Shown: positions 45,741 to 62,885, counted from the first letter of the stretch. The stretch is DNA of 64,000 nt from Lycorma delicatula (GCF_047948215.1 NC_134455.1:156904575-156968574), one strand, 5' to 3'. Program-made: numbers and translations. Notes: generated by a model not told the origin, from the letters alone.

Positions 45741-48587
45741 ATACGTAGATTTCTTATTCCCCTTTGTTTATTAATTTTTTAAAAATATTTCTTAGCTTGA
45801 CTGATTTTAATAAATACAACCCGCTCTCAGATAAATTCCGGATAAATATAATAAAAATTAAATTTGTTTAATAATTACAATATATATTTTTAAAAAACTT
45901 GCGTAAAAAATAAAAAAAATTTGCCGTGTAACAGAAAATAAATTGAAGTAATATTTTGGAAATGGATAAATTTTAACTCAAAAAGTATAAAATTAAGATA
46001 AAGATTGAATTCCGTTATTTAACGTCGTAGAACTTGTACAGGCTTTATAACGTTTACCGGAGCCCAAAAGTCTGGAAAAAAAAATATTTACATGCTTTTT
46101 TAATGTTGGCACGTTTCCAAGGTAGGAAAGTGTTATCAAAAAGACGCTAATACAAAAGTTGTTTTTGTGTTTTTATTTATATCCTACATTCCTATAAATA
46201 CTTTAAAATAAAGTGCTTCGTGTAACATATCAGAGAAACTATTCGTGTTTTTAAAGATACATCGACATATATTTCAATTTTTACGTGAACTTTATTTTTA
46301 TTGTAATACAGTATAAATAAAATTTAGAATTACGATCTATTGACAAATAGTATAATAGTTTAAATTTGTGTTTAATAGTAAGTTTTATTCTTTATAAATT
46401 GAACTTAATTTTTGAATTCAACGGATTTTTTTCAATACTAAGAAAAGTAAAAGGATTGTTGTTTCATAAAATTTGGAAACTAATGTGCAAAACGTGTGCA
46501 ATGTGATGTAAGTACCAGGATCACTTTCTAAGTAAGAATCGTCATTTACAGATAATTATTATTTGTAAAATTCTTTCTTTACAATGAAAACATGTCTTTT
46601 CATTGTAAAAGTAATTATTTTCAGCATAATCACAGTATATATCCAAACACCTTTTGGGTTCGGGAGATGACTTGGTCTAAGAACTATGCCGTTTGTTTTT
46701 TGAACCAGTCTGTGAAAGTTTGTGGGACGTCATTATCGGTCCGTATTTGTTTTCTTTAAAACAATTCCCTTTATTCTTTTTTTTTTTTAGTTCGTCTTTT
46801 TAACATTTTAAGTGACGGTTTAGCCTAAAATCAAGCAGATTATGTAAAACGTGATTATGTAAAACAAGAACTGGGGCAAATTCTGCTTGGTTCATAGTCA
46901 AGAATGAATTATTGCAATTTTACAAATTGAATCAGATATCTATTGCTAATTTGCATTTAAGATTAGTTGATTTCAATTGAAACTGACTACAGCATGAATT
47001 CCTGAAATGATGTCTTGTCTTATCCAGTATTCATCCAGAATGGAGATTAGGAAACGGCTTTGTGCTATTTTGTACCGATATGGTAGATAATGATTTCATA
47101 CATAGTGTAAGAGAAATACTGAATGTAAATTAAACTGCATTCTCATCCTCTCACACGCGCATCCCTCCCGCTTACTCTATAAATGTATTTTTTTAAATAA
47201 TTTGTGATGTAAAAAATGTTCAGTCTTCAAAATAATATTTTCAGATTAATTTTTCTTCCCTCAAACTGTACTTCGGAAAATCATGTACACAAAAATTTTT
47301 ATAGAAATTCCCAAAAAAAACCCACAATTCAAACGTAAATTTTAAAGTGTTTTAAAAAGACACAAATTTTTAAGTGTTTAAGGAGGGATCCAACTAAAAT
47401 ACTACAGCCTGAACTGCTTCATAGCAAACGAAGGTACCTTTACTACTCGCAAGATATTCTAAACCTTCGGTCCTGGAAAGTTCAAGATTTCTGGCGATTC
47501 CATTGTTGTTTCCTTATGGTATTTATTTTTTTGAAAATTTTTTATCTAAAAAATTTAGCATTATTTAAAAATTTTAGTAGTAATATTCTGTTTTCATTTC
47601 TTCAGTTGGTAAACTTTCAGAAGACTAGGAGAATTTTTGTAAAGACTGACTTCAATTTATACTCTTCTTAGCTTTGTGTAATTCTTCAAACTAATCAGTT
47701 TTTCATATTTTTCCCAATCATTTCCTTTCAATAAGTGAATCAACACATGCATGAAAGTGAATAAAGTGTTTAACGGTATGTAAAATGCTTTTTTTTAACT
47801 TTTAACTTTATCATCATTTTAATGTAATTTTATTTATATTAAATGAAAACAAAATTAATTTGGATATATACTATTTATGTTGCAGCAGATAAAACAAGAT
47901 GAAAGGTGTGGGAATAATAGTTAAAAAAAAAATAATAAAAATATAATAAAAAATATAATAAATTAATAGATATATTAAATAAAAAAATATAATACATTTT
48001 TAGAAAGAGAAAATCTAAGATTATATGCCTCTAATTTCATGCTTAACTTACCATTTTTTACGCACGCTATCTTATCATGCGGGCAACTTTACAGACAATA
48101 GAATGGTAATTTTATCTGTTACCGTAAACTTGATGTAGAAAACTAATCTTTAATTAGGCATGCGTTGACTTTCATCATTTCCTCCTAATAAAACACCAGT
48201 AAATAGTTGAAAAAATTATTATTGAAACTTAATAAACATTTTAAATAAAAACATTTTTAATAAGACTGTTTCTAAATACATTTTTAATGAAAATTTTAAT
48301 CTCACTTCTATATAAAAAGAGAGTTAACCGTGTTTTTATTTTGGTCCCGATAACTGAGAATACTACTGAACCAATAAATATGAACTTTTAACTGAACTTT
48401 CTTATGACCTCCGGAATGTTTACCACTGTTCAAACCTCACTCTTACTACTATGAATAAACCATAAAAAAAACAATAAGTAAATAACCTAAAACTTTTTTT
48501 ACTAATTTTAATATCGTCTATATCGATTGTCATTGATTGCCCCGATCTTTGTCTTATGTCAGTATCGACTTTTTTTAAAAGGACAGT
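45741..48587. other. AT-rich intergenic DNA, no gene seen
   Basis: No supported gene. Mid-GC patches at about 46640-46900 and 46990-47090 carry no recognisable motif. A hairpin lies at 46578-46609. Confidence 0.6.
46578..46609. repeat. Hairpin (13-bp arms, 6-nt loop)
   Basis: TTTACAATGAAAA and TTTTCATTGTAAA are exact reverse complements around CATGTC. Confidence 0.75.
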
Positions 48588-48750
48588 TTTAAAAAATTTT
48601 TTTTTTTATAACCTCCGGGACCATCGTTAGGTATTGCTTCAGAGGATGAGATGAATAATAATTTTTGTAGCGTGTGAAAATGCCATGCCAGAGCGGGATT
48701 CGAACCCGGGACTTCCGGATGAAAGGGTGAGACGCTACTACTGGCGCCAC
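48588..48750 (-). mobile_element. Full-length tRNA-derived SINE with 7-bp target duplication
   Basis: On the minus strand GTGGCGCCAGTAGTAGCGTC (A box) is followed by CCCGGGTTCGAATCCCGCTC (B box). A short body follows with CATCTCATCCTCTGAAGCAA and GGTCCCGGAGGTTATAAAA, ending in an A-run. GGACAGT occurs at 48581-48587 and again at 48751-48757, the expected target duplication. At about 163 bp it is the most complete SINE in the window and defines the family that the heads at 45477 and 54870 belong to. Transcription would be by RNA polymerase III from the internal boxes; mobilisation would depend on a LINE. Confidence 0.82.
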
Positions 48751-48757
48751 GGACAGT

Positions 48758-51084
48758 ATGTGATTTAGCAAATTTAATGTCGTTGTCTATATAATATCAG
48801 TTTGTATTATTATCTTATTACACTCGTACGTAAAAACAAATTAGTTTTTTGATAATAAATTTAAAGGGAATGACTACTGTTTTACATATATAACAACGTT
48901 TTGATGATTTGAGAAATATTAAATTTCGAATTCGATATCTACTTCTTTAGAAAGTTTCTATGTGTTTTAATAAATCTGTCATTGTCTACCGTGGCAATGA
49001 CCCCGAGAGCCATCCTTACGCAAGCAAATTGGCACTCTGTAGATTTTTATATCCTGAACGAAGAAATTCCATCAGGATAAGCCATGTACATAATCGGCAT
49101 AGATTTGATTTTCAATTACGTATTAATAATTTCTTAATGCCTAAGTGAGTGGGTTCATAGATAGAAAAAAAGAACTTCTAGGCTGCTAGCATTTATCATT
49201 GTAAACAATGTGAATATACGCCAGAACGATCTTAAAAATTTGAAAAGCAACGTATACGCTCTGCTCAAAATCGATTTTAACCTTTGACAAATATAGATTT
49301 TCAACTTCACTCCGAAGTTGACTGAATTTCAGAAACAATTTATTTAGTCTCTAATTTGATCTGGATTTTAACTATATTCAAACAGGTTGCATGATTAAAA
49401 TACGTAACCATCTCATTGCCAAAAAAAAAAAAAAAAAAAAAAAATGCATTGATGATGCATTTTCCTGGAATCTGCCTTGCTACGGGCAAGTATTTCTTGA
49501 AGAACTTCAATAGATCCTGATTATCAATAGATATCCTGATTACATAAAAATTTTGATTTTCCAAATAAAAATTTAAACGTATTTTATTTAAACATCTTAT
49601 TTTATCCGATATGTTGTGAACAGCAGTAACTCAGAGCAGTAGCTCGCACATAATTATTAAAAATTTATTTCCAGTTTTTGAAGAAACGCATATACGATTT
49701 TTCCTTTGCGTATATAACGCGGGAAAAGCCGTGACGGGGGATGCTACTGAAAATTAAAATCATCAGTATATTTCAATAGAATTAGGTTTTTAATATTCGT
49801 ATTTAAAAGTGGTTAAATACACTCGGAAAACATGATTTAACACGAAATTTTCTTTTCTATTCGTGTTATCCGTTTGAGAAATACAAAAAACGGTACGTAC
49901 TTTGAGCATTTATTAAAAGGAAAAAAAAACTAAAATGAACTTGCCCTTAGAAATTTACTTTTTGGTCAAAATAATACATCTTAATTCTGTTCCTACTAGT
50001 GAAAATGAGGGTAAAAATCATGCCCCACTTACTGTAAATTTATTTAGCACGTGAACTTCATTGTATTTTTGAAAATTAATTACTTGTATGTTTATCAAAT
50101 TTTTATCAGTAGTATACTACGAAGAGGAAAGTAAATATACTGCCACCACAAAGCACACGGCAGTGATACTCTAAGTAGTTAAAATATGAATTTTTATATC
50201 CTTCAGGAACTGTGCTTTAAAAACTTAAATGTTACAAAATCGACTTTGTTAAGGTAAAAATAGTAAGAACTTAACCACTGTTAAAGGAAAACTTTCATTT
50301 TATGTTAAATTTCTTTAGAGATTCCCGCTAGGAGCGCTTGAGTTTTGAATTTGAGTTTTGTAAGATCGTTTATGATGTGTTCAAAGACTATATGATTTAG
50401 ATTGTATTTGTTCATTTAGAAAGCTGTTATGACATATTTATTGTATTCTAGTGGCTCAAATCCTTTAAGCTTGCCTCCTTTTTTCTGACCATGTAGAATT
50501 TTCATTTGTTTGTACAAGTGTGCCTTGTTTCAATGGACTGGTTCGTAAAAGAAGATTAGATGAATAACCGGTATACCATTTATTGGCCTAATACAACTGG
50601 CTCATTCATATACAAGTTTTCCAATAATCTCAAACAACGTAAATTTCCAGCTTTCAGAACGTGCCACAAAGATAACAATACATTACAATTTCAAAAAAGA
50701 TAATCAGATTGTTTAACAGAAGGAAAAATATATAGCGTCACAAATGTATATAAAAAAAGTGACAGACAAACTTCTACAAAAATTTCAGAGGAAGAAAACA
50801 AGTAATAACATAAAGCAATAAATAATTCAAAATACTTTACATATATTTCTATACGTAACGGTAATGCAATAGTAATGAAACAAAAAGTTTAAAAAACACA
50901 GAACCAAAATATAAACAAAAAGTTAAATACACCTTATTCGAGAAATTCTAACCGCATTACTGCGGTATAAAAATTTGATGTCTCAGATTGTAAAAACCTG
51001 TACATAGGAAAAACAAGAGCACACTTCTACAACGATATAAAGAAGGCAAAAATAAAGCTGACAATAAAGTTGTTATGCTTTCCT
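48758..51084. other. AT-rich intergenic DNA, no gene seen
   Basis: No supported gene. The plus-strand frame at 48960-49148 (62 codons) has more balanced composition than its surroundings but no domain signature. A poly-A run lies at 49421-49444, and the minus frame through it is spurious. Confidence 0.6.
49421..49444. repeat. Poly-A run (24 bp)
   Basis: 24 consecutive A. It could be the tail of a retroposed sequence to its left (plus orientation), but no element body was recognised there. Confidence 0.9.
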
Positions 51085-51690
51085 GGCATTAGTTATTTAT
51101 TCTTATATAGTGTAAAAATAGTGATACATGAAAAAAAAACCCGATATTTTTAAACTTTGATTGACTTCTCCACCCGCAATATTGCCCCCAAAGTATTTTA
51201 TTGAATCCATTACGCTACTGTTATGCTTAGGAAATAAAAACAAATTCGATTGAACAAAATGCAATAAATAAAGATAATGTTTTTCTCGATTTTTGATGAA
51301 AGGGGGAAGTTTGGGAAAAATTTTTCTAAAACTGGTAAGATAAGTATGCACGCACGTACTAAACTTAATATAAAGTAGGGTTATGTTTGTAAAATTTTGA
51401 GAAGACTGTTTCCAAAGAAACCATCTACCCCATCCCTCAAGATATTGAATCCAAACGTTTACCAACAAATTTCCCTACATACACGAGTCTCTATATAAAA
51501 TTTAATTAAAATCGGTTTATCCAGTCAAAAACTATTAAGCTTCAAACGCGCCAACTCACGTATATTTTTGGGCCCTGGATCGTGAAAGGTTGAGAAATGC
51601 AAGCAATCATGTTCCATTTTTTGATCGATTACCATTCTTTCCTTCTTGCGGCATAGCTCTAGAGCTGTGATGCCAGGGAAGTAAAAGAAA
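51085..51690 (+). repeat. Dispersed repeat family B, copy 2
   Basis: This aligns with 53435-54310. Both share TTATATAGTG near the start, CCCCCAAAGTATTTT, the TGCAATAAATAA block, GGTTATGTTTGTAAAATTTT, TTACCAACAAATT, AAAATCGGTTTATCCAGTCA, TATTAAGCTTCAAAC, GGGCCCTGG and a GATTACC motif, and both end near GCTGTGATG/GCTATGATA. A 121-codon minus frame (51103-51468) crosses it by chance and has no domain. It is shorter than copy 3 because part of the 5' half is missing. Confidence 0.75.
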
Positions 51691-51748
51691 TTCACTCGGT
51701 GAATTAATTTTCACAAACCATTTTAAAAGTCACTCACACTCTCTCTCT

Positions 51749-52008
<260 letters not shown>

Positions 52009-53434
52009 AAATAAATACTAGTTATATACAAATCTTACAAATAAATTACAAAGGACTCAAACTTCATACACTTAAGAGAGTATAGTATATAAATACACAA
52101 AAACGACAATATACACTCTGAACATAGAATAAACAAGAAACATCCGTCAAACCCCAATCCAAACAACCGTCCAATCCAATGGACTACAACATTTAACGGT
52201 TCAAACGGCATTCAACGAAAAGCTTACGTATAAAGCAAAGTCAGCTCAAACGAATATAAAATATTTTCAATTCTCATATTTTGAAAAACGTGTCTTTTAA
52301 GCAATTTAAAAAAAAACGTTTCAATAAAAGTAATTAATTATTATGCGGAAAAAATTACGAAGTCATTACTTGAAAAAAAATTATATAAAACCATTTGAAT
52401 TGAGAGATATATTTCACGGTTTATAAAAAAGTATTTTTAATTTGAAGAATGAAAAATCGTTTTTTATAAACTTTTTTTTCATAACTTCTTTTTCTCTGAA
52501 AGTTTAAAACTCTTTTTTTATTTCACGAGTAGTTACTATAAAAAGTATTCTAATTTATTAGAATTTTATTAAAAATTTTATAATTTTTTCAATATTCTCG
52601 TTAAAGTTTAATACTTTAATCGATCTTGATGTGATATTCTAAAACTTTAATAAAGGAAGTATTTAGCACATTTTACAATATTTCCAATTATTTATTGTTT
52701 AATATTACCTGTCATACTTCCTTAATATTACCATGGTGACATTCACTTAAGTCCTCCTTAAAAAAATAAATAAATGATTATACAAATGGGTATAAAGAAT
52801 AAATCGAATCTTACGTGTTTATATAATTATGCGAGATGCTAAGAGATATGATTTTACGAATAACCATGACTGAGACAGGAAAGGCCGAAAAAAGATATCG
52901 TTTCGAAATAAACGACTAATATCATAGAAAATTTGAATCTTTCTATTAGTTTGGATTAGGTTATCATTTTAGAAATGCCATCTCAATTCGTTTGATAGAG
53001 TTCATATTTAAGAGTTTCGAGCTAAAACATCAATATATTTCTAATAATCTTTCATTCTTAGTAAGACTACCTCAAAACTAAATATACGCTAGCCTGTATA
53101 GCCGTGTTCATGTTATTCTCACGTGTAAAAATTAGCTGTCCAACAAATATTCTTCCGCGAAATTCTCCTACTCAGCTGATTTTGTGTAATTCTCATTTAT
53201 TAAAGTTGCCATTCAAATTAACCGAGAAGTAATAATACTTACCATGAAACGCTGACAATGAAAATTTTGATTTTTCTCGGAATTTGAAGGGAAATTAATA
53301 TATAATCAGATTAAGGGAGTTCATCCATCAGAGATGTATTTGAAGATTGTAAGTTTTATGATGTTATGATGTTATTTAAAAAAAAAAAAAAAAAAAAAAA
53401 GAAAAATAGGTGACAACAAAGTTGTAATACTTTT
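52009..53434. other. AT-rich intergenic DNA, no gene seen
   Basis: No supported gene. A poly-A run at 53378-53400 directly precedes family B copy 3. Confidence 0.65.
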
Positions 53435-54310
53435 CTAGTACTGTTATTTATTTTTATATAGTGAAACAATAATGATATGTGAAAAAAGTTAAAAAAATGT
53501 GAGAAATTGAAATTTTTTACTTTTTTCTGCTTGCCACCCTCTAAATCACCTCTCAGAAAATTGTTTGATTTGTCTACTTCTAATTTTTAAAGTGAAAGAA
53601 ACTGAAAAAAATTCCCCTGAAAAATGTACAACTAATAAAATGTACCTTTGATTTATTTTTAGGGGTTGTAGGTGAATTATGACGAAATCTTATTGTAATA
53701 TTATTATTAAAAGTTTAAATAAACCAAAACAATTTTACAAACTTACAAAGAACTTTTTAAACTTTGATAAGTTTAAACCACCATTACTGCTCCCAAAGTA
53801 TTTTTTTGGATCATTTGAACTACTATACATAGGAAGGCATAAAAAAAAATTCCTTTAAAATATGCAATAAATAATAAGATTTTTTTTTTGATTTTTGGGA
53901 ACTTGAGAATTTGGGGGACAAAATGTTTTTAAAAATGATAAGATTAACATGTACGCATTTACTGCGCTTTATAAAAAGTGGGTTTATGTTTGTAAAATTT
54001 TGAGAAAATTATCCATATACCTCACTCCTTCGAGACTTCAAATTTTTACCAACAAATTATTCTATATTCTAGAGCCTGTGTATCAAATTCCATCAAAATC
54101 GGTTTATCCAGTCAAAATTTATTAAGCTTCAAACACGCCAACACACTTACATTCGTACGAACATTAACCTCACTTTTTTTATTCTTTGGGCCCTGGGTCA
54201 TAAAACGTCAAAAAATGCAAAAAAACATACCCCATTTTTTGACTGATTACCGTAATTTTCTTCTTGCTGCTTAACACTAGAGCTATGATAGTTGTACGAA
54301 ACTAAAAGTA
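53435..54310 (+). repeat. Dispersed repeat family B, copy 3 (longest)
   Basis: This is the fullest copy. It covers both the part preserved left of the LINE at 6128-6399 and the part in copy 2, which shows these belong to one repeat. It has no coding frame. The ending, CCCCATTTTTTGACTGATTACC followed by ATTTTCTTCTTGCTGC, is shared in diverged form with 51600-51655. It has no visible terminal inverted repeat. Confidence 0.75.
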
Positions 54311-54384
54311 ATTAACTATTACTTCGTTGTAATAGTAAAAAAAAAAAAAAAAAAATTGTATTAGAATTTGTTTTAAAAATTATG

Positions 54385-54410
54385 ATACAAATGTTTTTAA
54401 ACATTTGTAT
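54385..54410. repeat. Short hairpin (12-bp arms)
   Basis: ATACAAATGTTT and AAACATTTGTAT are exact reverse complements separated by two bases. Confidence 0.65.
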
Positions 54411-54744
54411 TAAAATTTTACAGATTCAATTTTGTGATAATTATTTTCATGGTATTTAAAAGATTTCCAATTACCTAGCTAGTTCTCTTTATTTAGTCCG
54501 TTAACAATTTCGCCCTTTTTTCATGTATTTAGTTTACCTGTAACTTGTTATATCCTGTCATCAAGCGAGGATATGTAGAGATAATTAGAACTGTGTAGAA
54601 GAACAATTGTCGGCAGACAGTACTGAGCAGTCATTTGTATGATTGATTTGTTAAGATTGTACACGACTGCAACTCTTGGTCCATCACAGTGATAAGTAAC
54701 ATTTTCGGCTATTGACTGATGTATTAATTCACCAAAGAAACTTA

Positions 54745-54900
54745 CAAAGAAGCTTGTATCTGGGGGGTTATGAACATCTTTACCGTATGAAACATTCCAT
54801 TCCTGACTGAGATTCGAAGACGGGACAACCGGAATTAAAGTCGAGACGATACCATTCCGCCACGGAGATATTATATAATTTGCGAAAAAATTATTATTTA
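54745..54900 (-). mobile_element. tRNA-derived SINE head, degraded
   Basis: On the minus strand CCGTGGCGGAATGGTATCGTCTCG (A-box region) is followed by TTCCGGTTGTCCCGTCTTCGAATCTCAGTC (B-box region, with GTCTTCGAATC). The arrangement and flanking words match the SINE at 48588-48750. The body after the B box (toward 54745) has diverged, so the 3' boundary is approximate. Confidence 0.6.
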
Positions 54901-55229
54901 TTATGAATTTCCTCTGCGAGAGGGAACTTATATGTTTGATGAAGCAAACATATATGTCTTTATCTCAATTTTACTCTTTCGTACAGAGAATTATATTATT
55001 TAGTCTTTTCCATTTGCAGAATTTTTATCGTGTTTTATAATAAAACTCAGATTAATTTTATATCTAATGTACGGGAAAAAGATGATTTGACCCATAGGAA
55101 TAAATACCTATCTTTCAAATACTGAAATTCTCAGCATAGCATAGCTAATAGTTGCCGACCCACAGATCATCTATGTAACTCAATCAAGAAAAAACAAGAT
55201 GACACAAAAAATAACTTTTTAAAAGCGTA

Positions 55230-55964
55230 GTGACAGCCATGTACAGTTGGCAGCACTGCTTAATGCAAAGGCAACTTGCCACTTGGTCATCATGGAGCAG
55301 TGAAACGTTCAACAGCGTGCTTTCGCCACAAAAACGTTTTACAAAATCAGCGACAGTTTGGAAGGTGCACAGAGGGAGTTTCGATGGCACCTTACTATTA
55401 GGATGTATTCCATCAAAAAACGCGAAAAAAAACGTGGATTAAAAACTTTAAAGAGACTGGATCGGCTCTGCAAAAAAAATCGACAGGATGACCAAGACGT
55501 GTACGTACTCCACACAATATTGAAGATGTACGCGTTTCAATAGTACAGAGCCTACGGCGTTCAATTTTAACAAGCAGCTGTGGTCGGGTCGTCCTGAGAG
55601 AGTGTTCGGCGAATTCTTTATTTCATCTTAAAATTTCATCCTTACAAGTTACAGATCGTGCAAGAAATGAAAGAGAACAATCACCAGTTTCGTTTTTATT
55701 TCGTCAAAAAATTACGGCAAACATTAACGAGAACAACAAATTTCTTGACAAACTATAGATGGCAGATGAGGCACATTTCCATTTCACAAATTACGTGAAC
55801 AAAACGAACTATCGTAACTGAGCTGACAGCAACCCCAATGAAGTCCATGTACTCCTTAAACAGTAGTAAGGTAGCGGTATGTTGTACAGTTTCTTCAGAT
55901 GGAATCATCGGACCATAATTTTTCGAAAATGAGGAACGGATCACGACACTTCGGATCGGTATTT
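55230..55964 (+). pseudogene. Tc1/mariner-like DDE transposase, broken and 3'-truncated
   Basis: Starting at the ATG near 55292, a helix-turn-helix region can be read in pieces (KTFYKISDSLEGAQREF, then a TIRMYS segment). The middle follows with KLQIVQEMKENNHQF. The start of the catalytic domain is MADEAHFHFTNYVNKTNYRN, then DSNPNEVHV, SSKVAVCCTVSSDGIIGP and FFENEE. The DEAHFH motif holds the first catalytic aspartate of the DDE_3-type domain, which cuts and joins transposon ends. The second and third acidic residues would lie further 3' and are missing: just after a SDRYL-like reading (TCGGATCGGTATTTG) the sequence passes into an R1-like element. Frameshifts and stops occur throughout. Confidence 0.78.
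55950..55964. repeat. 15-bp direct repeat, left copy (probable target duplication)
   Basis: TTCGGATCGGTATTT occurs here and at 57516-57530, bracketing R1-like copy 2. In the transposase frame it can be read as the conserved SDRY segment, so it probably belonged to the transposon before the insertion. Confidence 0.7.
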
Positions 55965-57515
55965 GGTTTGCCGGCATTTTTCCCGTCTCATCCCACTCGT
56001 TCGCCCTAAAGCATGAGACCGAAGTTCTGCCACAAACGGCTACTGAGCCTTGAACAATTTAGCAACCAGTATTGTAACTAGCTCCTAGAACAAACCTAAC
56101 ATCGTGAGCGGAATAAGCGTGGTGCAATACACCAGTTGCTTGCGTGACCCACCGTTCACTTGTCATATACTACTAAATTAGGTAGGCGCACCCCGTTTAA
56201 TATTAAAAGATATAACATGTCAATAAATAAAATTTATTCCTTCAAAGACAGCAATTCACTGGCACGCCTAGGTCGCTGAATGCCAGGAAGTACCTGTTCA
56301 CCACATCACAGCGCATTATAGCTTGAGCTATAAGAGGCTAGTGGCCACTCATTTCTCAGGATTAGCTTCCCCCAACAGTGCGGTAAGAGTATTTTCCCTT
56401 AACAAACTACTGATGCCGATTGAAAAACACAACCGCAGCAAGGAACTCCCACACGGCCCGACAATGCGGCTCTCGTCACATTGACTCGCCGCTTGTGAAT
56501 GGCCAATTTTCCCCTTGACCTCCAAGTTCCAGAATGGCCCAGTCTCTGGTCCTTCCAAGAGCAGGACAGTCAAACATCATAAATTTGTTCGACTGGATCT
56601 CCCCGCAGACAAACAGCTCAGCTCATCAACTACCAGGCGTAACCTGAACAGATATTGAGTTAAATTCACATGGTTGGTGAGCACCTGGGCACCCGTTGAC
56701 CTTAAAAACGAACTCGAGGCATACCTTCCTCCAAATCCTGTATAAATTTATACAAGGATCTTCCCTTAGGCGAGGTGTTCCATTCCGCTGCCAGGCTTCC
56801 ATCGCGAGGCTCTGAAATCCAGGCGGTAGAAGGGCAACTGTTCGAAACCTAATGCATTGTGATCACCATTCCGCTCCGGTACTGGCCCGGTTCGAAACCG
56901 CATCCCAAATACCTCGGCCTTTCGACCTCTTAGCAATCTTCACATGGCTGTCCGAATTTTCACCACTAAATTGATTGGCAGAGTCTTTCCTATTACGGTA
57001 GTAGTCTCGTAGGAGATTGTTTTAAAAACACCAGTGCATACAATTAAGGCTCTGCGCTGGATACTCTTTGAATTTTGAATAAATGCTCTATTCTAATCCG
57101 ATCTATGCACCCAAACGGACGCCTCGTAAGGAGAAAGCCATCGGCGAAAGTCTGGGCCGTGACCCCTTCTGGGAATGAAAACCCAGAAATCCGTCAAATA
57201 CCAGGTTCCATAGCAGGGGACCGAGAACGGAACCCTGCGGGATTCCCCTGGTTACGGATTTTTCCGCAACTAGGCGCGCATCTTTAAGCAGAGCCGTACG
57301 GTTAGACAAATAGTCTCGTACTATGGTCTGTAGGGCTTCGGGAACATTGCGGCGTTCCAACTCATAGATGACAGAACTCCAAAATAAAGAAGAAAATCCT
57401 ACCTCTATGTCAATAAAAATTGCCAAAACAGATTTACAGTCGGCGCTTTCCACCTCGGCAAGAGCATTTAAGATGCAATCCTTGGTGCCAATCCCTTGCA
57501 TGATGACATATTGGA
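55965..57515 (-). mobile_element. R1-like LINE copy 2, 5'-truncated and internally deleted
   Basis: The 3' UTR (55965-56130), C-terminal region and parts of the thumb region are closely related to the element at 6400-10187, down to shared non-coding words such as GAACCTAAC/CCTAACA and CCACAAACGG. Reading on the minus strand it starts within the RT, runs through motifs A and B to the FADD region, then jumps to the C-terminal domain and ends in the 3' UTR. The 15-bp repeats at both edges suggest a separate insertion. Confidence 0.8.
56580..57515 (-). pseudogene. R1-like ORF2 remnant with RT palm, thumb deleted
   Basis: The frame (about 57515-57130) contains GIGTKDCILNALAEVES, motif A AIFIDIEVGFSSLFW with its aspartate, LERRNVPEALQTIVRDYLSN, and motif B RGIPQGSVLGPLLWNLVFDG. 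At the active site (about 57150) the FAD reading stops and the sequence passes directly to an EASVWVHRSD-like segment, which in the relative at 7300 lies well after the thumb. A frameshifted ETTTVIGKTLPINLVV and the C-terminal region (to about 56590) follow. So the palm is present and the thumb missing, the reverse of the situation in the copy at 6400-10187. Confidence 0.82.
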
Positions 57516-57530
57516 TTCGGATCGGTATTT
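57516..57530. repeat. 15-bp direct repeat, right copy
   Basis: This is identical to 55950-55964 and lies between the 3' UTR of copy 3 and the truncated start of copy 2. Confidence 0.7.
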
Positions 57531-57690
57531 TTTGCTTGGAAGTTTTCCCGCCACCACCCCATTCGATCACCCTAAAGGATAAGACCGAATCTTTGTGCCA
57601 CAAACGGCAGCTAAGCCTCAACAGTTTAGCGACCTAATATAGCTCCTAGAGCTTACCTAACAACGTAAGCGGACTAAGCGTTGTGGCATA
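57531..57690 (-). mobile_element. R1-like LINE copy 3, 3' UTR only
   Basis: CCCGCCACCACCCCATTCGA, CCCTAAAGGATAAGACCGAA, GCCACAAACGGCAGCTAAGC and CCTAACAACGTAAGCGGACTAAGCG match the 3' UTR of the other two copies. It stops at about 57690 in AT-rich DNA. It reaches the 15-bp repeat at the same point as copy 2 does, so the two copies are head-to-tail with a common 3' junction. Confidence 0.75.
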
Positions 57691-62221
<4,531 letters not shown>

Positions 62222-62815
62222 ATGTGTTTTGCATAATTTTTCATTAACTTTATATAGAAGATATAATAAATGATTACTATTAGTGACTTAAAACTATAGA
62301 TTTACATTTAAGCTTTTTAAATTAATTTATTACGTAGTGAAAAATTTACGGTACTCGTAAAACATAGATATTATCAGTAAGGTTCGTTTTACTGATGGTA
62401 ATTTTTCTTTTTTTTTGTAGCAATATAAAATATAATATTTAAAATAAATTATTGTTGGCAAAATTTACTGCACTGGGATTTATTAAATTGAAATAGTAAA
62501 TTGTATATATATATTTGTATGACCTGCTATAGTAAAACCATTGTAATAAATACTTGAATTTTCATCTTTCTTCCATTAATGTACGAATTTTTAAACGCAT
62601 TTGAATGAAATTTATCAGGATTTATTTTAACATTAAAAGAACATTTTTTAGAGAATTTATCGATCTAGGAAATGAAGACTTATTCCATAATAATTATTTA
62701 ACGTTATTTGTCGGTATTCGTAAACTTATTGGAGAAAAGAATAATAAATTAATAACTACTTCAGAAATCTTATGCTTTAAAAATATAAGAAAAATATTAA
62801 CTGATAAATAGATTT

Positions 62816-62824
62816 TATATATAT

Positions 62825-62877
<53 letters not shown>

Positions 62878-62885
62878 AATATATA
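62816..62885. repeat. Interrupted (TA)n microsatellite
   Basis: TA runs are broken by single extra A residues. Confidence 0.93.

Noticed and set aside
51103..51468. 121-codon minus frame
   Set aside because: It crosses family B copy 2 antisense; the frame is not conserved in the other copies.
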